Source: Salisapilia sapeloensis
Lineage: Eukaryota > Oomycota > Peronosporomycetes > Peronosporales > Salisapiliaceae
DNA: 64,000 bases
Direction of reading: 5' to 3'
NCBI GenBank assembly: GCA_023334545.1
Contig: JAADVB010000076.1
Coordinates: 1 to 64,000, forward strand
Part shown: one piece after another, positions 32,076 to 42,928 of the stretch
How the letters are laid out: every line of letters starts with the position of its first letter
Position numbering within the stretch: the stretch's first letter is position 1
Made by a program: the position numbers and the translations under genes
Notes under the pieces: model-generated
Database searches by the model: none
The model's input: the letters and a program-made list of their open reading frames with translations, nothing else
Told to the model about the DNA's origin: nothing

Positions 32076-32951
32076 ATGGCGACGAGAGTCGAGGAGGAGT
32101 ACTTTCCACCGTACTTGACGGGCCTCCCGTCGGACGACAATGGCAAAGACAAGGACAAGAATGCCAGCAACATGTACGTTATTGGGCTGCAGTCAGGAGG
32201 CGACGCAGGTGGTCGGAAGGAACGGAAACCGAGGCTCACGTTTGCCGAGAGCCTCGTCATGCAAAAGACGCCGGCCAACGACGGACGAGAGTGCAGCGTC
32301 GTGCAGAACATGGATGAATTAATTTATGAGGAGGGTCCGAGCCCCTTTGCCTACAATGCGAGTGGCGACGCGTCGAGTCTGCGACGACGAATCACGAATA
32401 CGACGGAGGAGGACGACGATGCTCCTCCGCCTCGGTCGTCTCTCTCAGACGCTGCTCTCCCGACGTTTGCAACTCACTCCAAGCCAGTGTCTCGACCGCC
32501 AATGTACATGGAGTCGTCATTTGCTCCGTCGGCCGAAGACCACTGGGGATTCGAGAAACAGTACTGGATCACCATCTACGGATTTTCGTTCTCGATGAAG
32601 CACCTTGTGTTGGCGCAATTCAAGAAAATAGGTCAAGTCGTGAACGTCATGAACAGCGGCGGAGGAAACTGGGTGCACCTGCGGTACAAGGATCGGGAGG
32701 ATGCTGAAAAGGCGTTGGGATACGATGGCAAACGCATCTGCGACGGCGTCATGGTTGGTGTGAAAAAGTGCATGCCAGGCGACTTGGAGGGTGCAGAGGA
32801 AGGCGTCGTGTCCGAGGTGCACGCCCCTTCCAAAGGCAGTGCCGGCAGCCGCGACCTGCAGGTCGACCCGGAGGACAGCGACATTATGCTTCCGACGCCG
32901 CGCCGCCAGGACGTTTGCTCCCGCGTGCTCAACTATCTTTTCAACTGGTAA
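32076..32951 (+). CDS. NUP35: Nucleoporin NUP35/NUP53 (MPPN domain)
   Basis: An inner-ring nucleoporin that links the pore scaffold to the membrane. The product is 291 residues from one exon. A disordered N-terminal half leads to the RRM-like MPPN dimerisation domain at about 165-235: KQYWITIYGFSFSMKHLVLA, GQVVNVMNSGGGNWVHLRY and DGVMVGVKKCMPGDLE. The C-terminus ends in the hydrophobic helix RVLNYLFNW, which fits the membrane-binding end of NUP53 proteins. Few FG repeats are seen, as in other NUP35 orthologues. Confidence 0.92.
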   Translation: MATRVEEEYFPPYLTGLPSDDNGKDKDKNASNMYVIGLQSGGDAGGRKERKPRLTFAESLVMQKTPANDGRECSVVQNMDELIYEEGPSPFAYNASGDASSLRRRITNTTEEDDDAPPPRSSLSDAALPTFATHSKPVSRPPMYMESSFAPSAEDHWGFEKQYWITIYGFSFSMKHLVLAQFKKIGQVVNVMNSGGGNWVHLRYKDREDAEKALGYDGKRICDGVMVGVKKCMPGDLEGAEEGVVSEVHAPSKGSAGSRDLQVDPEDSDIMLPTPRRQDVCSRVLNYLFNW

Positions 32952-33586
32952 TAAAAGAGCGTTTTCTTTTCTTTTTCTTTAGGATACCGTCCTCGTCTGT
33001 CTCTGGGGCGTCCAGTCGAATTCGCGAGGGAAGTCGTTTTTTTCGGATAACGCTGGCTCTCGCGCCGTGGTGCCTGGCCATGTCCCACTCCCTACTCTAT
33101 GATACGTGCACGCATCTCGCTGATCGCAGCCATAAAAGCGCTCACGCGGGTGTGCTCTTTGACAAACTTTGAAGCGACTTGCGTACACCAGTACGGTACT
33201 GGCCATCGTGTGCAACGATCGCGAGCTGCGTGACAGCCACACAGTGGCGATAAAGACGCCGTATTCACAATCTCGCAAGCAATTGGCGTCAGAGCGACTT
33301 GTGCTGGCGTGCTTGTCGCCTAAAGCAGCCGATTTAGATCGCCTGTCACTTGGAATTTGTATCCCGCCGCCGGTGCTTCAGTCAAGCGTCCTATTGGCTT
33401 CAAAGAGCTCGTTCAACCTGATTCGACACGCAGTATCGCTTCCAATCAAATATACAAAGTGTATGTGTCATCCACCAAGCGGTTTCGATCATGTGCAAAT
33501 CGCACACTAATCTACCAGCGCGTGACATTTGCCATCAGAACCCAATTTGCCGGCGTGCCCCCCAACCGCCTCCTTCAACCTACATC
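32952..33586. other. Spacer upstream of MYB-like gene
   Basis: No gene is supported here. The frame of the MYB-like protein is open from 33491, so a longer N-terminus is possible, but the composition before 33587 does not look coding. Confidence 0.45.
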
Positions 33587-34609
33587 ATGCCGGAGTTTGG
33601 ATACGCGCACACCAATGCTTCCAATAGCAACGCTGTTGGGCGGCCAGAGCTACCCAGGCTGCACGTCCCGCCCATCTCGGTCGCGCCCGCCTCCGGAGCC
33701 GTCGTCAAGACCGTGAATGGTCGCACGGAACCGCCGGCTCGGGGCTCCTGGGTTTCCTCCTGGAGCAACTGGTGGCCCGGAAGCAGCTCTAATGAACCTG
33801 CGCCGGCCAAGAAGCTCCCAAGCCTTTCCGAGGTCCTCTCCCGGACCACGCAGCTGCAGATCAACCAGCCGCGGTCACAGCCGACGGCCGAGGTACCTCC
33901 GATCTCCCACCGCCAGCAAAATGTCTTCATCCCGTCGTCGGATCCGCAGTACTATTACTACCAATCCCAGTATCCTTCCGATGTCCACATGACCGGTCCG
34001 TCCATCGCGCCGGCGCCATCCACCTCTGCTACTTACGACGCACCGCCGTCGCCCGCCGGATCCGCCGCTTCGTCCAACATGAGCGCAGATGCGAATGCAC
34101 CTGCCAAGCGACGGGAGAGGTGGACCGAAGATGAGCATGCTAGATTCATGGAAGGCTTGAACAAGTACGGGCGCAAGTGGAAGAAGATTCAAACGATCGT
34201 CAAGACCAAGACGGCCGTACAAGTTAGGACACACGCATACGGCTACTTTGCCAAGCTACTGAGGAACATGCCGGACGATGAAGCTATGTGGGAACTCGCA
34301 GAGGAAACGAGTTCTCTTCCAGGATCCATCCTCAAGGGATCTGGCAGCTCCAAACGCCGGAGCGAGCCCAAGACGGATGAAAAGGGTATGGAAGTCCTAC
34401 GACGCTTTGTCTTTACCAAGAGCCGCAAAGACGGCGGCAAGGAAAAGGAGGTCGAGGCAGCACCCTCGGCCTCGAAAGGATCTATTCAATCTTTATTACT
34501 AGCGGACGAGTCAACTAGTAGCGACCCGCCCGTGGCCACGACGCGCAAGTGGACGGCCATGTCGTCGAGTCCTTCGTCGACGGACGCGAAGCGACAGCGC
34601 GTGCACTAG
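33587..34609 (+). CDS. MYB-like single-repeat DNA-binding protein (SHAQKYF-like)
   Basis: A transcription-factor-like protein of 340 residues from the ATG at 33587; an in-frame ATG at 33491 would add 32. A Pro/Ser-rich N-terminal half precedes one MYB/SANT repeat: ERWTEDEHARFMEGLNKYGR, KWKKIQTIVKTKTAVQVRTH, AYGYFAKLL. The VRTHAYGYF sequence is a variant of the SHAQKYF motif found in plant and oomycete one-repeat MYBs. The tail is basic and Ser-rich with a KRRSEPK-type patch, consistent with nuclear localisation. Target genes cannot be inferred. Confidence 0.87.
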   Translation: MPEFGYAHTNASNSNAVGRPELPRLHVPPISVAPASGAVVKTVNGRTEPPARGSWVSSWSNWWPGSSSNEPAPAKKLPSLSEVLSRTTQLQINQPRSQPTAEVPPISHRQQNVFIPSSDPQYYYYQSQYPSDVHMTGPSIAPAPSTSATYDAPPSPAGSAASSNMSADANAPAKRRERWTEDEHARFMEGLNKYGRKWKKIQTIVKTKTAVQVRTHAYGYFAKLLRNMPDDEAMWELAEETSSLPGSILKGSGSSKRRSEPKTDEKGMEVLRRFVFTKSRKDGGKEKEVEAAPSASKGSIQSLLLADESTSSDPPVATTRKWTAMSSSPSSTDAKRQRVH

Positions 34610-34952
34610 TAGTAGGCTGTCGATTGTTCTAGGAAATTTTACATTTTGCGTTGGAGAATTACAATAATAGCCTTTGCGTCATCCAGGAGCGTACACGTCC
34701 TCAGTTATAATATTCACATGCACCCTCGATCCTATGTACACCACTTGTCGCGTCGCAGATCCGGTGCGTTGCATGTGAAAAATGTCGGGTACGAAACAGA
34801 TTCGGCTCGACAGGTGTCCGGCTCTTTATTGAAGTTGCCATCGTTACGCCGCGCATCTGATGCCGGCCCTTGCCCTCTCACCTGTCAGGAGGAGCGCATG
34901 TGACGAAGCACCAAAGAAAAGAAAAGGAAAAAGGAAAGATAAAGGCAATTGC
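34610..34952. other. Spacer between convergent genes
   Basis: The 343 bp between the MYB-like stop and the PAT1 stop hold both 3' untranslated ends. An A/G-rich tract lies near 34915-34950. Nothing else is seen. Confidence 0.5.
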
Positions 34953-36779
34953 TTACGCCGTCTGCTTGATCGTCGTCGCGAGGTGCACGAACTGCGCCTG
35001 GCTGCCGTCCCACCGCCGACGCACGTCCTCCGTTGACTCCTGCACGGCCGTCGCGCCGCATTGCAGTAGAGCCTGCAGTGCCTCTGCTTTCTCTCGGTCG
35101 TGCAGCACCACGTTGAGTGTATCCAGATCCTGCTCCAGCATACTCAACTCGAGTGCTTCTGCTAGCACATCGGCCGGTGGTGTCGGAGGGTGGTATCGAA
35201 GCAAAAGCACAACTGTCTGGCTGAGCTTCGACAGTCCGTCGCTGACTTCTCGCCCGCAGCAACGAGGGGAGATCAAGTACTCTAGGACTCGCGGAAGCAG
35301 AGTGAAGCGCGCAGAAGGAGGCAGGAGAGGAAGCGCTCGACTAACGAGACGTCTGCCTTTCGAAACACTCAAGACACGATGGAGCTGCGGGACGTCGCAT
35401 TGCATGTGCTTGGTCTCGCCAGTCTCCGACGCCGACACGCCCAAGAGAGCAGACAACTCCATTAACAGCGTCGTGGTGCGATGTCGGAGCTCCTTGAGCG
35501 CCGTGTCCATGTGCTCTTCGTCCATCGCGTGGAACTGCTGAACGTTCACGCCACGTGCATCGAGCAAATGCCGCGCCTCTTGCAGCGACAAGAGTCTCTG
35601 GAGACCTCTATCCACCTGTAGACGCAGTCGCCACGAGTCGTTCGCAAAGACCGAGTTCACCTCTGCGCTCGAGTCCATCCGCAGGACGGACGCTACGTCC
35701 TGCGCATCGTTCGACTCCTCCGATTCCGTCGGATTCGACAGCAAGAGCGCCTGCTTCGGACGATACAGACTGCTCCTCGTGTTGCGTCCGAGGACTTGGA
35801 ATTGACTCTCCCACTCTCTCGCCTTCTGGTCTCGCTGCTTGTCCGTCTTGTCAAACGACCGCACGTGCTCTAGTTTCCACGACGGAAGTGGGAGACCTCG
35901 ACCGATGGCAGCGTCCGTGCGCATCTGCTTTTGCGTAAAGTTGTGGAAGTAGTAGTCGTCGCTGAACGGGTCACTCGTACGCAATTGCTTCACGCGTTGC
36001 TGCATCACGAAGTTGATGTCTCGCTCCGTCATCATTTTGAAGCGGCGAGGCGGCGGCATATGCGGAGGGTACGGAGGGCCTCGACCGCCGGGGCCCCTGC
36101 CGCCCGGAGGAGGACCTCGACCACCAGGAGGACCTCGCATCATGGGCATGGGCATCGGAGGACGGACATTCGGTGGAGGAGGCTGCATTGGCGGCGGGGG
36201 AGGAGTGGCCGACGGAGGGGGTGGTGGTGGAGGTGGTGGACTGGCGGAAGGTGGAGGCGGACGAGGACTGGAAGGCACAGGAGGACTTGGACTGGACGCC
36301 GGAGGAGCTGGTTGCGTCGGCTCGTCGTCATCCAGATTTAGACCACGGAGGCCAGGCACCTGGGACTCATCCACAGCCTCGTTGTCGTCGTCATTAGTCT
36401 GCTTGTTGAAGCGAGACTCGAGGCGAGACTCTTGTCGAGGTCCACGCGACCAGGCCAGGTCGCTCTCCGATGGCGCGAGACCGGGAGGAGCGCTCTGGAA
36501 ACCTGGTGGCGCAGGCTTCGAAGGTTCGTTCGATGGCTGCGGAGTCTTGAAGCTGCCCATGAAGGCCGAGGTGAATGCATCATTGAAGAAGAGGGAAGAT
36601 CCGGTCGTGTCGGCACTGGTGTCAGCATCGGATGGACCTAAGAGGTCGTGGGCGCGGAGGTCGGCCAGCAACGACTCGTACTTGTGGTCATCTCCTGCGC
36701 CGGACGAGAATTCCGAGAAGAAGGACGGGAGTGAGTCAAAGGAGAAATTTGCGTCGTCCTCTTCTTGCTTGTGCTCCAT
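34953..36779 (-). CDS. PAT1: mRNA decapping activator PAT1
   Basis: A P-body scaffold linking deadenylation to decapping. The product is 608 residues, single exon. An acidic Phe-rich N-terminus (FSFDSLPSFFSEF) resembles the DDX6-binding region. A long Pro/Gly tract follows (PPPPPP runs, then GGRGPPP repeats). The conserved core begins MTERDINFVMQQRVKQL and has DPFSDDYYFHNF, both typical of PAT1. An alpha-helical C-terminal domain with GRRLVSRALPLLPP and LLPRVLEYLIS completes it. The DNA of the Pro-rich part is a low-complexity G-rich region on the plus strand that creates long antisense frames. Confidence 0.9.
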   Translation of the reverse strand: MEHKQEEDDANFSFDSLPSFFSEFSSGAGDDHKYESLLADLRAHDLLGPSDADTSADTTGSSLFFNDAFTSAFMGSFKTPQPSNEPSKPAPPGFQSAPPGLAPSESDLAWSRGPRQESRLESRFNKQTNDDDNEAVDESQVPGLRGLNLDDDEPTQPAPPASSPSPPVPSSPRPPPPSASPPPPPPPPPSATPPPPPMQPPPPNVRPPMPMPMMRGPPGGRGPPPGGRGPGGRGPPYPPHMPPPRRFKMMTERDINFVMQQRVKQLRTSDPFSDDYYFHNFTQKQMRTDAAIGRGLPLPSWKLEHVRSFDKTDKQRDQKAREWESQFQVLGRNTRSSLYRPKQALLLSNPTESEESNDAQDVASVLRMDSSAEVNSVFANDSWRLRLQVDRGLQRLLSLQEARHLLDARGVNVQQFHAMDEEHMDTALKELRHRTTTLLMELSALLGVSASETGETKHMQCDVPQLHRVLSVSKGRRLVSRALPLLPPSARFTLLPRVLEYLISPRCCGREVSDGLSKLSQTVVLLLRYHPPTPPADVLAEALELSMLEQDLDTLNVVLHDREKAEALQALLQCGATAVQESTEDVRRRWDGSQAQFVHLATTIKQTA

Positions 36780-38266
36780 GACTGGAGAACGAGGGCTGTA
36801 TCAAGAGATAGAGCAAACGGACAAGTCTGGTAGGGATACGTTCCTCTAGAAGAATCAAGCAGGAATGCAAGGGTTTGTTTCTAGCCGGAAAGGAACAAGA
36901 CAGGGAGCAAAATCGACAGTGGAAGGTAGCTCGGAAGATGCCACCCGCTCGTTCAGCTCTTTGTTGTCTGCCGGTGGATATTGATGCGCATTTAACACAT
37001 CGTACTTTATTGGAGAAACGAAAAGAATATCGACGTCTCTTTCGAGTCTACACGACGCGGATACCTAGTGTCTATAGACTCTTTACCGCTTGTAATTGCA
37101 TGCGAGTAGAACGTGATACGAAGACCAAACCTTTCTTTTGATGGTCTTTAGTGATTATGCATCGCGGCAAGATCGATGCCACCTATGGTTTGAAGTTCAT
37201 GTTGAAGAGATGCAAACAAATCCTGAAATTTCCATAGCGTTGCAAATTGGATGAGAGATAGATGTGTGATAGTACTTCATCCTACATTAACAAGGCCTGT
37301 TTTCCAAATCTCTTCAGCCGCCTTTATCATTATCAGCGCCTAACTCTTCAACCCAGCTACATTTAAAGGTAAAGTCAATCTCTACACAGGCTACCAAAGT
37401 TACTTCAAGCTCGACGAAAGTTTAATCAATAGATAGTTGCTTACCTCAATGCACCAAAGTAAAATGGAGAATGAACCATATACTTGCAATACTACCTGCT
37501 GTGATTCGATGCCATCGAGTTCTCAAAACATAACCAAGCAAATGCGTCGCCAAGAAATTAGCTTGACTTTGAGCTTATACTGGAAAACAACAGGGTTACT
37601 GCTTTCATGCGTGCGTACAGTGAAATCCCAATAGAAGGTCGAAGCCTTTTTCTACAATCGGTGCTAGCGGCATAAAACGACGAACGAAACCAGCCCCTTG
37701 TTTTCGACCGGAGCTCATGCTTCAGTCATTTCAATCTGAAGCAAACAATTTTCCGATGTCTTTGTGACTCCCAAACGTTACGAGGGTATAATTTCAGTCA
37801 AGACGCAATCTCACTCAGAATCTGGATGGACCAAGACGCAAGTTTTTAAATGTATCAGATTTATAAGTGTAATCCTAGATCAAGTAAATGACATATAATT
37901 ATATTCATAAATATAAGTAGTTTATTATAGTTATTTTTCACAACTACTTAAGCTAACTTCTCTCAATGCCCCCTTCATTTCTGCATCCACTCGTAGCCAT
38001 GAATATTTGCTTGCGAACTGTGAGATATTCCAGATACTAGGACTTAAACACCTTTAAGTGAATGCAAGCTGTAGAGTGCTTCAGATGACTTGTCAACTCC
38101 TAACCCACCTGCAGGGCATTTAACATTTATAGGCATACACGCAAATTTTCGCAGCAAACGTGAAGACGTAGTAAAGTAGCTTGCTCATTCGCACAAGCCG
38201 TAAGGTCAAGTATGATGCAAGTCTCATTGCAAGCAACAACCAATGAAACCTTTGATTCGTTTTCAA
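36780..38266. other. 1.5-kb AT-rich spacer
   Basis: No supported gene. Frames at 36875-37141 and 37437-37634 lack recognisable content. The stretch around 37890-37940 is very AT-rich. It separates the housekeeping block from the more loosely spaced accessory half of the window. Confidence 0.5.
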
Positions 38267-40247
38267 TTAAGTTTCCAACACGCTGCCATCTTTCATCATC
38301 TTGCGCAACATGAAGACGATCTGCACTGCGGTCGGTCTCTCCTTCGGTTCGAAATTCAGGCACTTGTCTACGAGCTCTCGCATGGCCTCCGGACAATTCT
38401 CGGAGACATTTGGCTTGATCGAGCGACAGGCTACGCGATGCATGAGTGCAAAGTCCGAAAGATTGGTGCCTTCTTGGTCTTTGACATCGTGTAGTGGTAG
38501 CTCATGCGTGTCCAGCTCGGTCAGGATGGCACCGAACGAGTATAAATCACAAGTGTGATCGTACGACTCACTAGTTACCAGTTCTGGTGCAAGCCACTAC
38601 GTCATGAAGTATTAGATTCGTTAGTAAGGAAATGGAGAAACTAGTATGAGATAGCTGTATTTACCCGAGCAGTTCCGATGTCTTGAGTAACCATGGCGTT
38701 ATTCTCCGACATGAGACGAGCGCCACCAAAGTCACTCACTTTCGCAACCATGTCCTCCGATAGCAAAACATTTCGAGACTGAAGGTCGCCATGGACGACA
38801 GAAGATTCAAAAGACTGAACGTACACTAGCGCTTCAGCAATGTCGATCGCGATGCTAAGCTTCTCTTTAGTCCAATGGCGAGGTACCATAGATCGCTTCA
38901 AGTAATTCCGCAGGTTTCCTTTCGACATGTATTCAAAGAGCGCCTGGAAATCGACCTTCATTGTCCACGCGACACCGATGCACTTGATAATGTTCCTATG
39001 ATCAAGTGTTGCCACCAGCCTGACTTCATCAACCAACTTTTCGAACGCCGTGGGGTCAACGACGTGCTGTGCCAACCTTTTGGAAGCGTAGTAAGCATTG
39101 TTGTATGTAACTAGCCAAACAACTCCAAAAGTTCCGGAGCCAAGCACCTTCACGTCCTGGATACCCGTGAAATCCAGCCTTTTCCCAACAAGCTCTTTGT
39201 CACTCCACAGATCATAGACATGATCGCTAGTCAATGGGTCTCTCATGCTGGCAAAGGACATTGATTGAGTAAACGATTCGGTTATTGTCATGGATGCATC
39301 TCGAGTGTAGTCTCCTTCCTTCACAAGCTTTTTTGTTATCAATGCCGACTTGTACCGACGTACGTACCAGGATCCAGCTAAAGCTAGAACGACAAGCGCC
39401 ACGACAATTGGAATGACGATACCGAGTATGCTCGGTCCACCGTCTTCATCAGCACCATCTCGAACATTGCCAACAATTGAGCCTTGGTAGTTTAATGCCG
39501 AGTCCGATGGAATGGGATCGACGTTTTTGCTCTCATAATACTCGTCCGAGCCACTATAAAATTTATCATCCGACTCGCTGTCAGAATCGTCATACGAGTC
39601 ACTGCCAGCATCCTCTTCTGAGTCGCTATCGACAATATCATCTGAATCACTGTCAGAGTCCTCTTCCGAGTCACTATCAGAATCATCGTATGAATCACTG
39701 TCAGAATCCTCTCCCAAGTCTCTATGTAGATCTCTTGACCAGCTTGGTGGAAGAAAAGCACTCTGTAACAACCTCACACGGACATCATGCGGATCATTGT
39801 AGTCCAGGAAAATCTCGCTCCATTCGTCCTCTACATACCAAAGCAATGGAAGTTGTCAGTTATAATGCAAACAGCAGGTAGAAGTGGATCAATACCTGGC
39901 AGGCTCAAGAGACCACTACGCACTCCACTCTCGTAAAATTCGCTGCATAAGTGATGATAGGCATTCTGGAGCTTCTTCAGATTTAAGTATCCAAACCGCT
40001 GCGAATCAAATTCGCAGTCTGGAAGCTCTTTATTCAAATCCTGGTACGTTTCAAAGCACAAATTAGAGCAGCTGTAGTCCAGGGTAAGATAATTCACGCA
40101 GTTCATGCCATCTGGCTGTACTTCGTCCCATTCTTTGATAAGGTCATTCGATTGCAACGTGTCATCTCCAGTACAAGGTGCGCTTTGCACATTTGACAAA
40201 AGAAATGCGCTTAATAGCACGATGAGGAGAAAAGTCGGTCGAATCAT
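38267..40247 (-). CDS. Receptor-like TKL-type kinase with six-Cys ectodomain
   Basis: A 615-residue membrane kinase. The exons are 40247-39896, 39830-38665 and 38596-38267. A signal peptide (1-22) precedes an ectodomain with cysteines at 25, 50, 60, 64, 78 and 101, close to the elicitin spacing. A Ser-Asp-rich stalk (158-218) and a transmembrane helix (251-274) follow. The kinase domain has the P-loop GSGTFG (348-353), Lys368 and DFG (484-486). The catalytic loop is HGDLQSRN (464-471), where HRDLKSRN is usual, and WLAPE stands for APE. The catalytic Asp and Asn are kept, so it is probably active. The likely role is surface sensing; the ligand is unknown. Confidence 0.85.
39568..39722. repeat. 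Imperfect Ser-Asp coding repeat
   Basis: A run of degenerate TCN-GAY units on the minus strand encodes the SD/SE stalk of the receptor-like kinase. Motifs of 27-51 bp (for example the SDSYDDSDS block) recur twice, so expansion by slippage or unequal exchange is likely. Confidence 0.75.
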
Positions 40248-41081
40248 GGCAGGCAAAGGTTTAATTTGCATACGAGTCTCGTCGTGGTGAACTTTCATGG
40301 TTTGAGTACAATCACCCCAGGGAAGCGAATATTCTAATTTCACAATCTTAACTTGGTAACTTCGTTATCGCAAGGAAGAGAAATCCTAGATATCGAGGAT
40401 ATCCGCGGAAAAGGTAGCTTTGCCAGTCAGTGGAAATTAAAAAAATGATTTGGTTCGTTTCATCTTTCCGGACGATCTTCTATCCGTTGACTGCGTGCGA
40501 CACAATGGGCTTCACGACAAATCTTTATCTACTATAAGCTCGACCGGATGTGACTTTGATGCCTCCAAGTCGAAATCGAAAGATACGTCTTCTATGTATT
40601 ATTAATTGAAGCGATGATGCTTATAAGAACAGTATGGAAATCTAGGACGGGAAAATATAGACATAGAAAGGTTATAAGAGATGAGCACGTATGACTCTGC
40701 GCCCTTGTACTCTATGAACTTGACTTTCGGATGAAACATTTAGATCAGCGACGCAAATACTAAAGCATGTATCGCTACATTATGCGCCAAGAAAGAGTCA
40801 TCGACAGAATATATGCACTTCAGCAAAGTTCTGACATGGTGTGGGTACGAAGACAACTTCAAAAACAGCGAAAGCGCATTATGGAAATGATAGAATAGAT
40901 TCGTAGGAGATAGACGATAAAGTACAGGCAAGACAATTTTCTGCGAGCACAAGAGATCCCTTCTCTAAAAACTTAAAGCACTAAATTCTAATTTTAATTT
41001 CATAGTTCCGATCTAGGAATAGATGTCGTTTGAATAAGCTGATGTCTGGGCATCACTAGGCGCCAAGGGAGTTATACTTTG
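40248..41081. other. Spacer between two minus-strand genes
   Basis: No gene is supported. The left end holds the kinase promoter and leader, where a frame open to 40343 could extend its N-terminus but would bury the signal peptide. The frame at 40740-40952 has no motif. Confidence 0.5.
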
Positions 41082-42928
41082 CTACTTGGTCGCAGATTTC
41101 TCCTCCTCCAAGGCACTTTGAGCACCAGCAGCGATGCGTTTTTCCGTCATCTTGACCCAAGCTTGCTGACGCCTGCTGTCGTCCAGAATTACCTTGCGAT
41201 CCGCGTCGGCAATGTCCAAGTGACCCGATTCTGCAATCAGCTTGTCCCACTCACCATCGTCATTGAAGTCCATGCTGTCCGAGCGACCATTAAAACTCTG
41301 GCCGCTCACCGACGAGCCAGGCGTGGCGAGGTTTACGAAGCTACCCAGTGGCGTCGACGCCACCGAGCTCAGCGACATCCTGGGCAGGTCGATAAATTCT
41401 CCTTCGCACAAGCTACGATCGGGTATACTATCCGAGTCCTCATTGGTTGGCCGAATATGCGTTGGGTAGACGAGTGTTGTTCCTTCACGGTTCTCATACC
41501 TGCCCGCCATCACCTCTTGCCTCGCCACCCGAAACGTGCTTTCCTGGGTAACACGGGTCATGCACCGACGACACATCTTGATCTGCTTTCGCACAAGTCT
41601 TAGCCGAGGCACAACGTCAAAGCTCCGGCGGCTGATACCGCAGTTCGAGCACAGGGCGACACGGCACAAGTGGCACGAGTAGCGCTTTCGAAGAGGATTA
41701 AATCGCCTATTACATCCGGTGCACATGGTTGCGCGACGAACGTCCTCTAACACGATCGAGTTGTTGAACTCGTACTCGCGCTGCGACTGCACTAACCACG
41801 AGATCTTCTTGTGATATGCGATTTCCAAAGCAGCGTGACTTGTCATGAGCCCATTCGCAGTCACTAGTCATTTCAAAAGTTATGGATCAGCGACAAGAAA
41901 AGTTGAAACGAAAAGATAATACCTTTAGCGCCGACCGAGTCCATCACGCGTCCAAAGAGCTCAAAATATCCCTTGATGTACACGTCCACCATGCCGCCTG
42001 AAGTCTCTCTGAAGATCATTGACTGTGAGAGTCGAGCCCGGACAATGCCAGAAACACCCAGCTGGGAAGGCGCATCCGGTAAGTCTAGGCTGTGGTACAA
42101 GTGGTACCCGATGCGCTCGTTCTCGCTCCTCTTAATAATGCCAGTGGCGACGATGATCGTAAGGTCTCGTGGCTTGACCATGCCACGAAGAGGAGCAGGT
42201 AGTATCATCTCGTTAACCGTCATCTGCAAGGTGAGGCTGCGGTACGGTTGATCCGGTGTGGGCTTTTCGATCGTCGCAAGAAGCTGCCCATCCACTGCGC
42301 GAACCGACGCAAAAGCCGAACACTGCATCAGCTGTGCCTCATCAGGAGCCATCGTTCCGTACATGACATCATCGAGCGTGCCTGGGACCTTTCCCGTGCC
42401 CACAAGCAATCGAGGCGCATGCCAATCGGTATCGCTACTGTCGCTACCTGAGGTGCTTTTCGAGCCGCGCGACCCGGCACTGTTGGAAACCTTGCCAGCC
42501 GCTGAATTCGTGCGCTCCGTGTAGATAGTGAGTGCATCTCGGGTGCAGACGGGTTTCCAATGCCTGCGGTCTAAGGCGCGTGGGATGGAACGGTCGAACT
42601 AATGTCAAAAGTAGAAGCGCATTAGCGCATCGGTATGTGAATTGAAGGAAAAGGTCAGTCAGTGATCCAAAAAGAGGCTTTTGTTTCCGATGCCTTGCTC
42701 AGATTCATGCATTGAACTATAACGTCGCGTCTGACAAGGTGGCCATGCATGTAACCAAGAGACAGCTTTTGGACAGGTGCATAAAAGAAGGATGTATCAA
42801 TGTACCTCATCATAGTCGACAAGTGTGTCCTGAACGAGTCCGAGCGCGATGCGTTTGACGTCGACCTTTTGCTCCTCCGTGAGTTCAATCGGGTCGAACG
42901 TGTTAGCCTTGTAGTGATCGACTGTCAT
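41082..42928 (-). CDS. START-like plus FYVE-like zinc-finger protein
   Basis: A member of the large oomycete START/FYVE family of lipid-binding proteins. The exons are 42928-42806, 42598-41923 and 41863-41082; introns are 207 and 59 bp. The product is 526 residues from the first in-frame ATG. The frame is open further upstream to about 43090 without an ATG, so a 5' exon may be missing. The N-terminal START-like domain spans exons 1-2 (VQDTLVDYDE...FDRSIPRALD, RHWKPV). The zinc finger has eight Cys as CTGC, CHLC, CSNC and CRRC. The usual RKHHCR ligand patch reads RKRYSCHLC, so phosphoinositide binding may differ. The tail is Ser-rich and charged. Confidence 0.82.

Noticed and set aside
36013-36849. 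278-codon Gly-rich plus-strand frame
   Set aside because: Complement of the Pro-rich tract of PAT1; low-complexity artefact.
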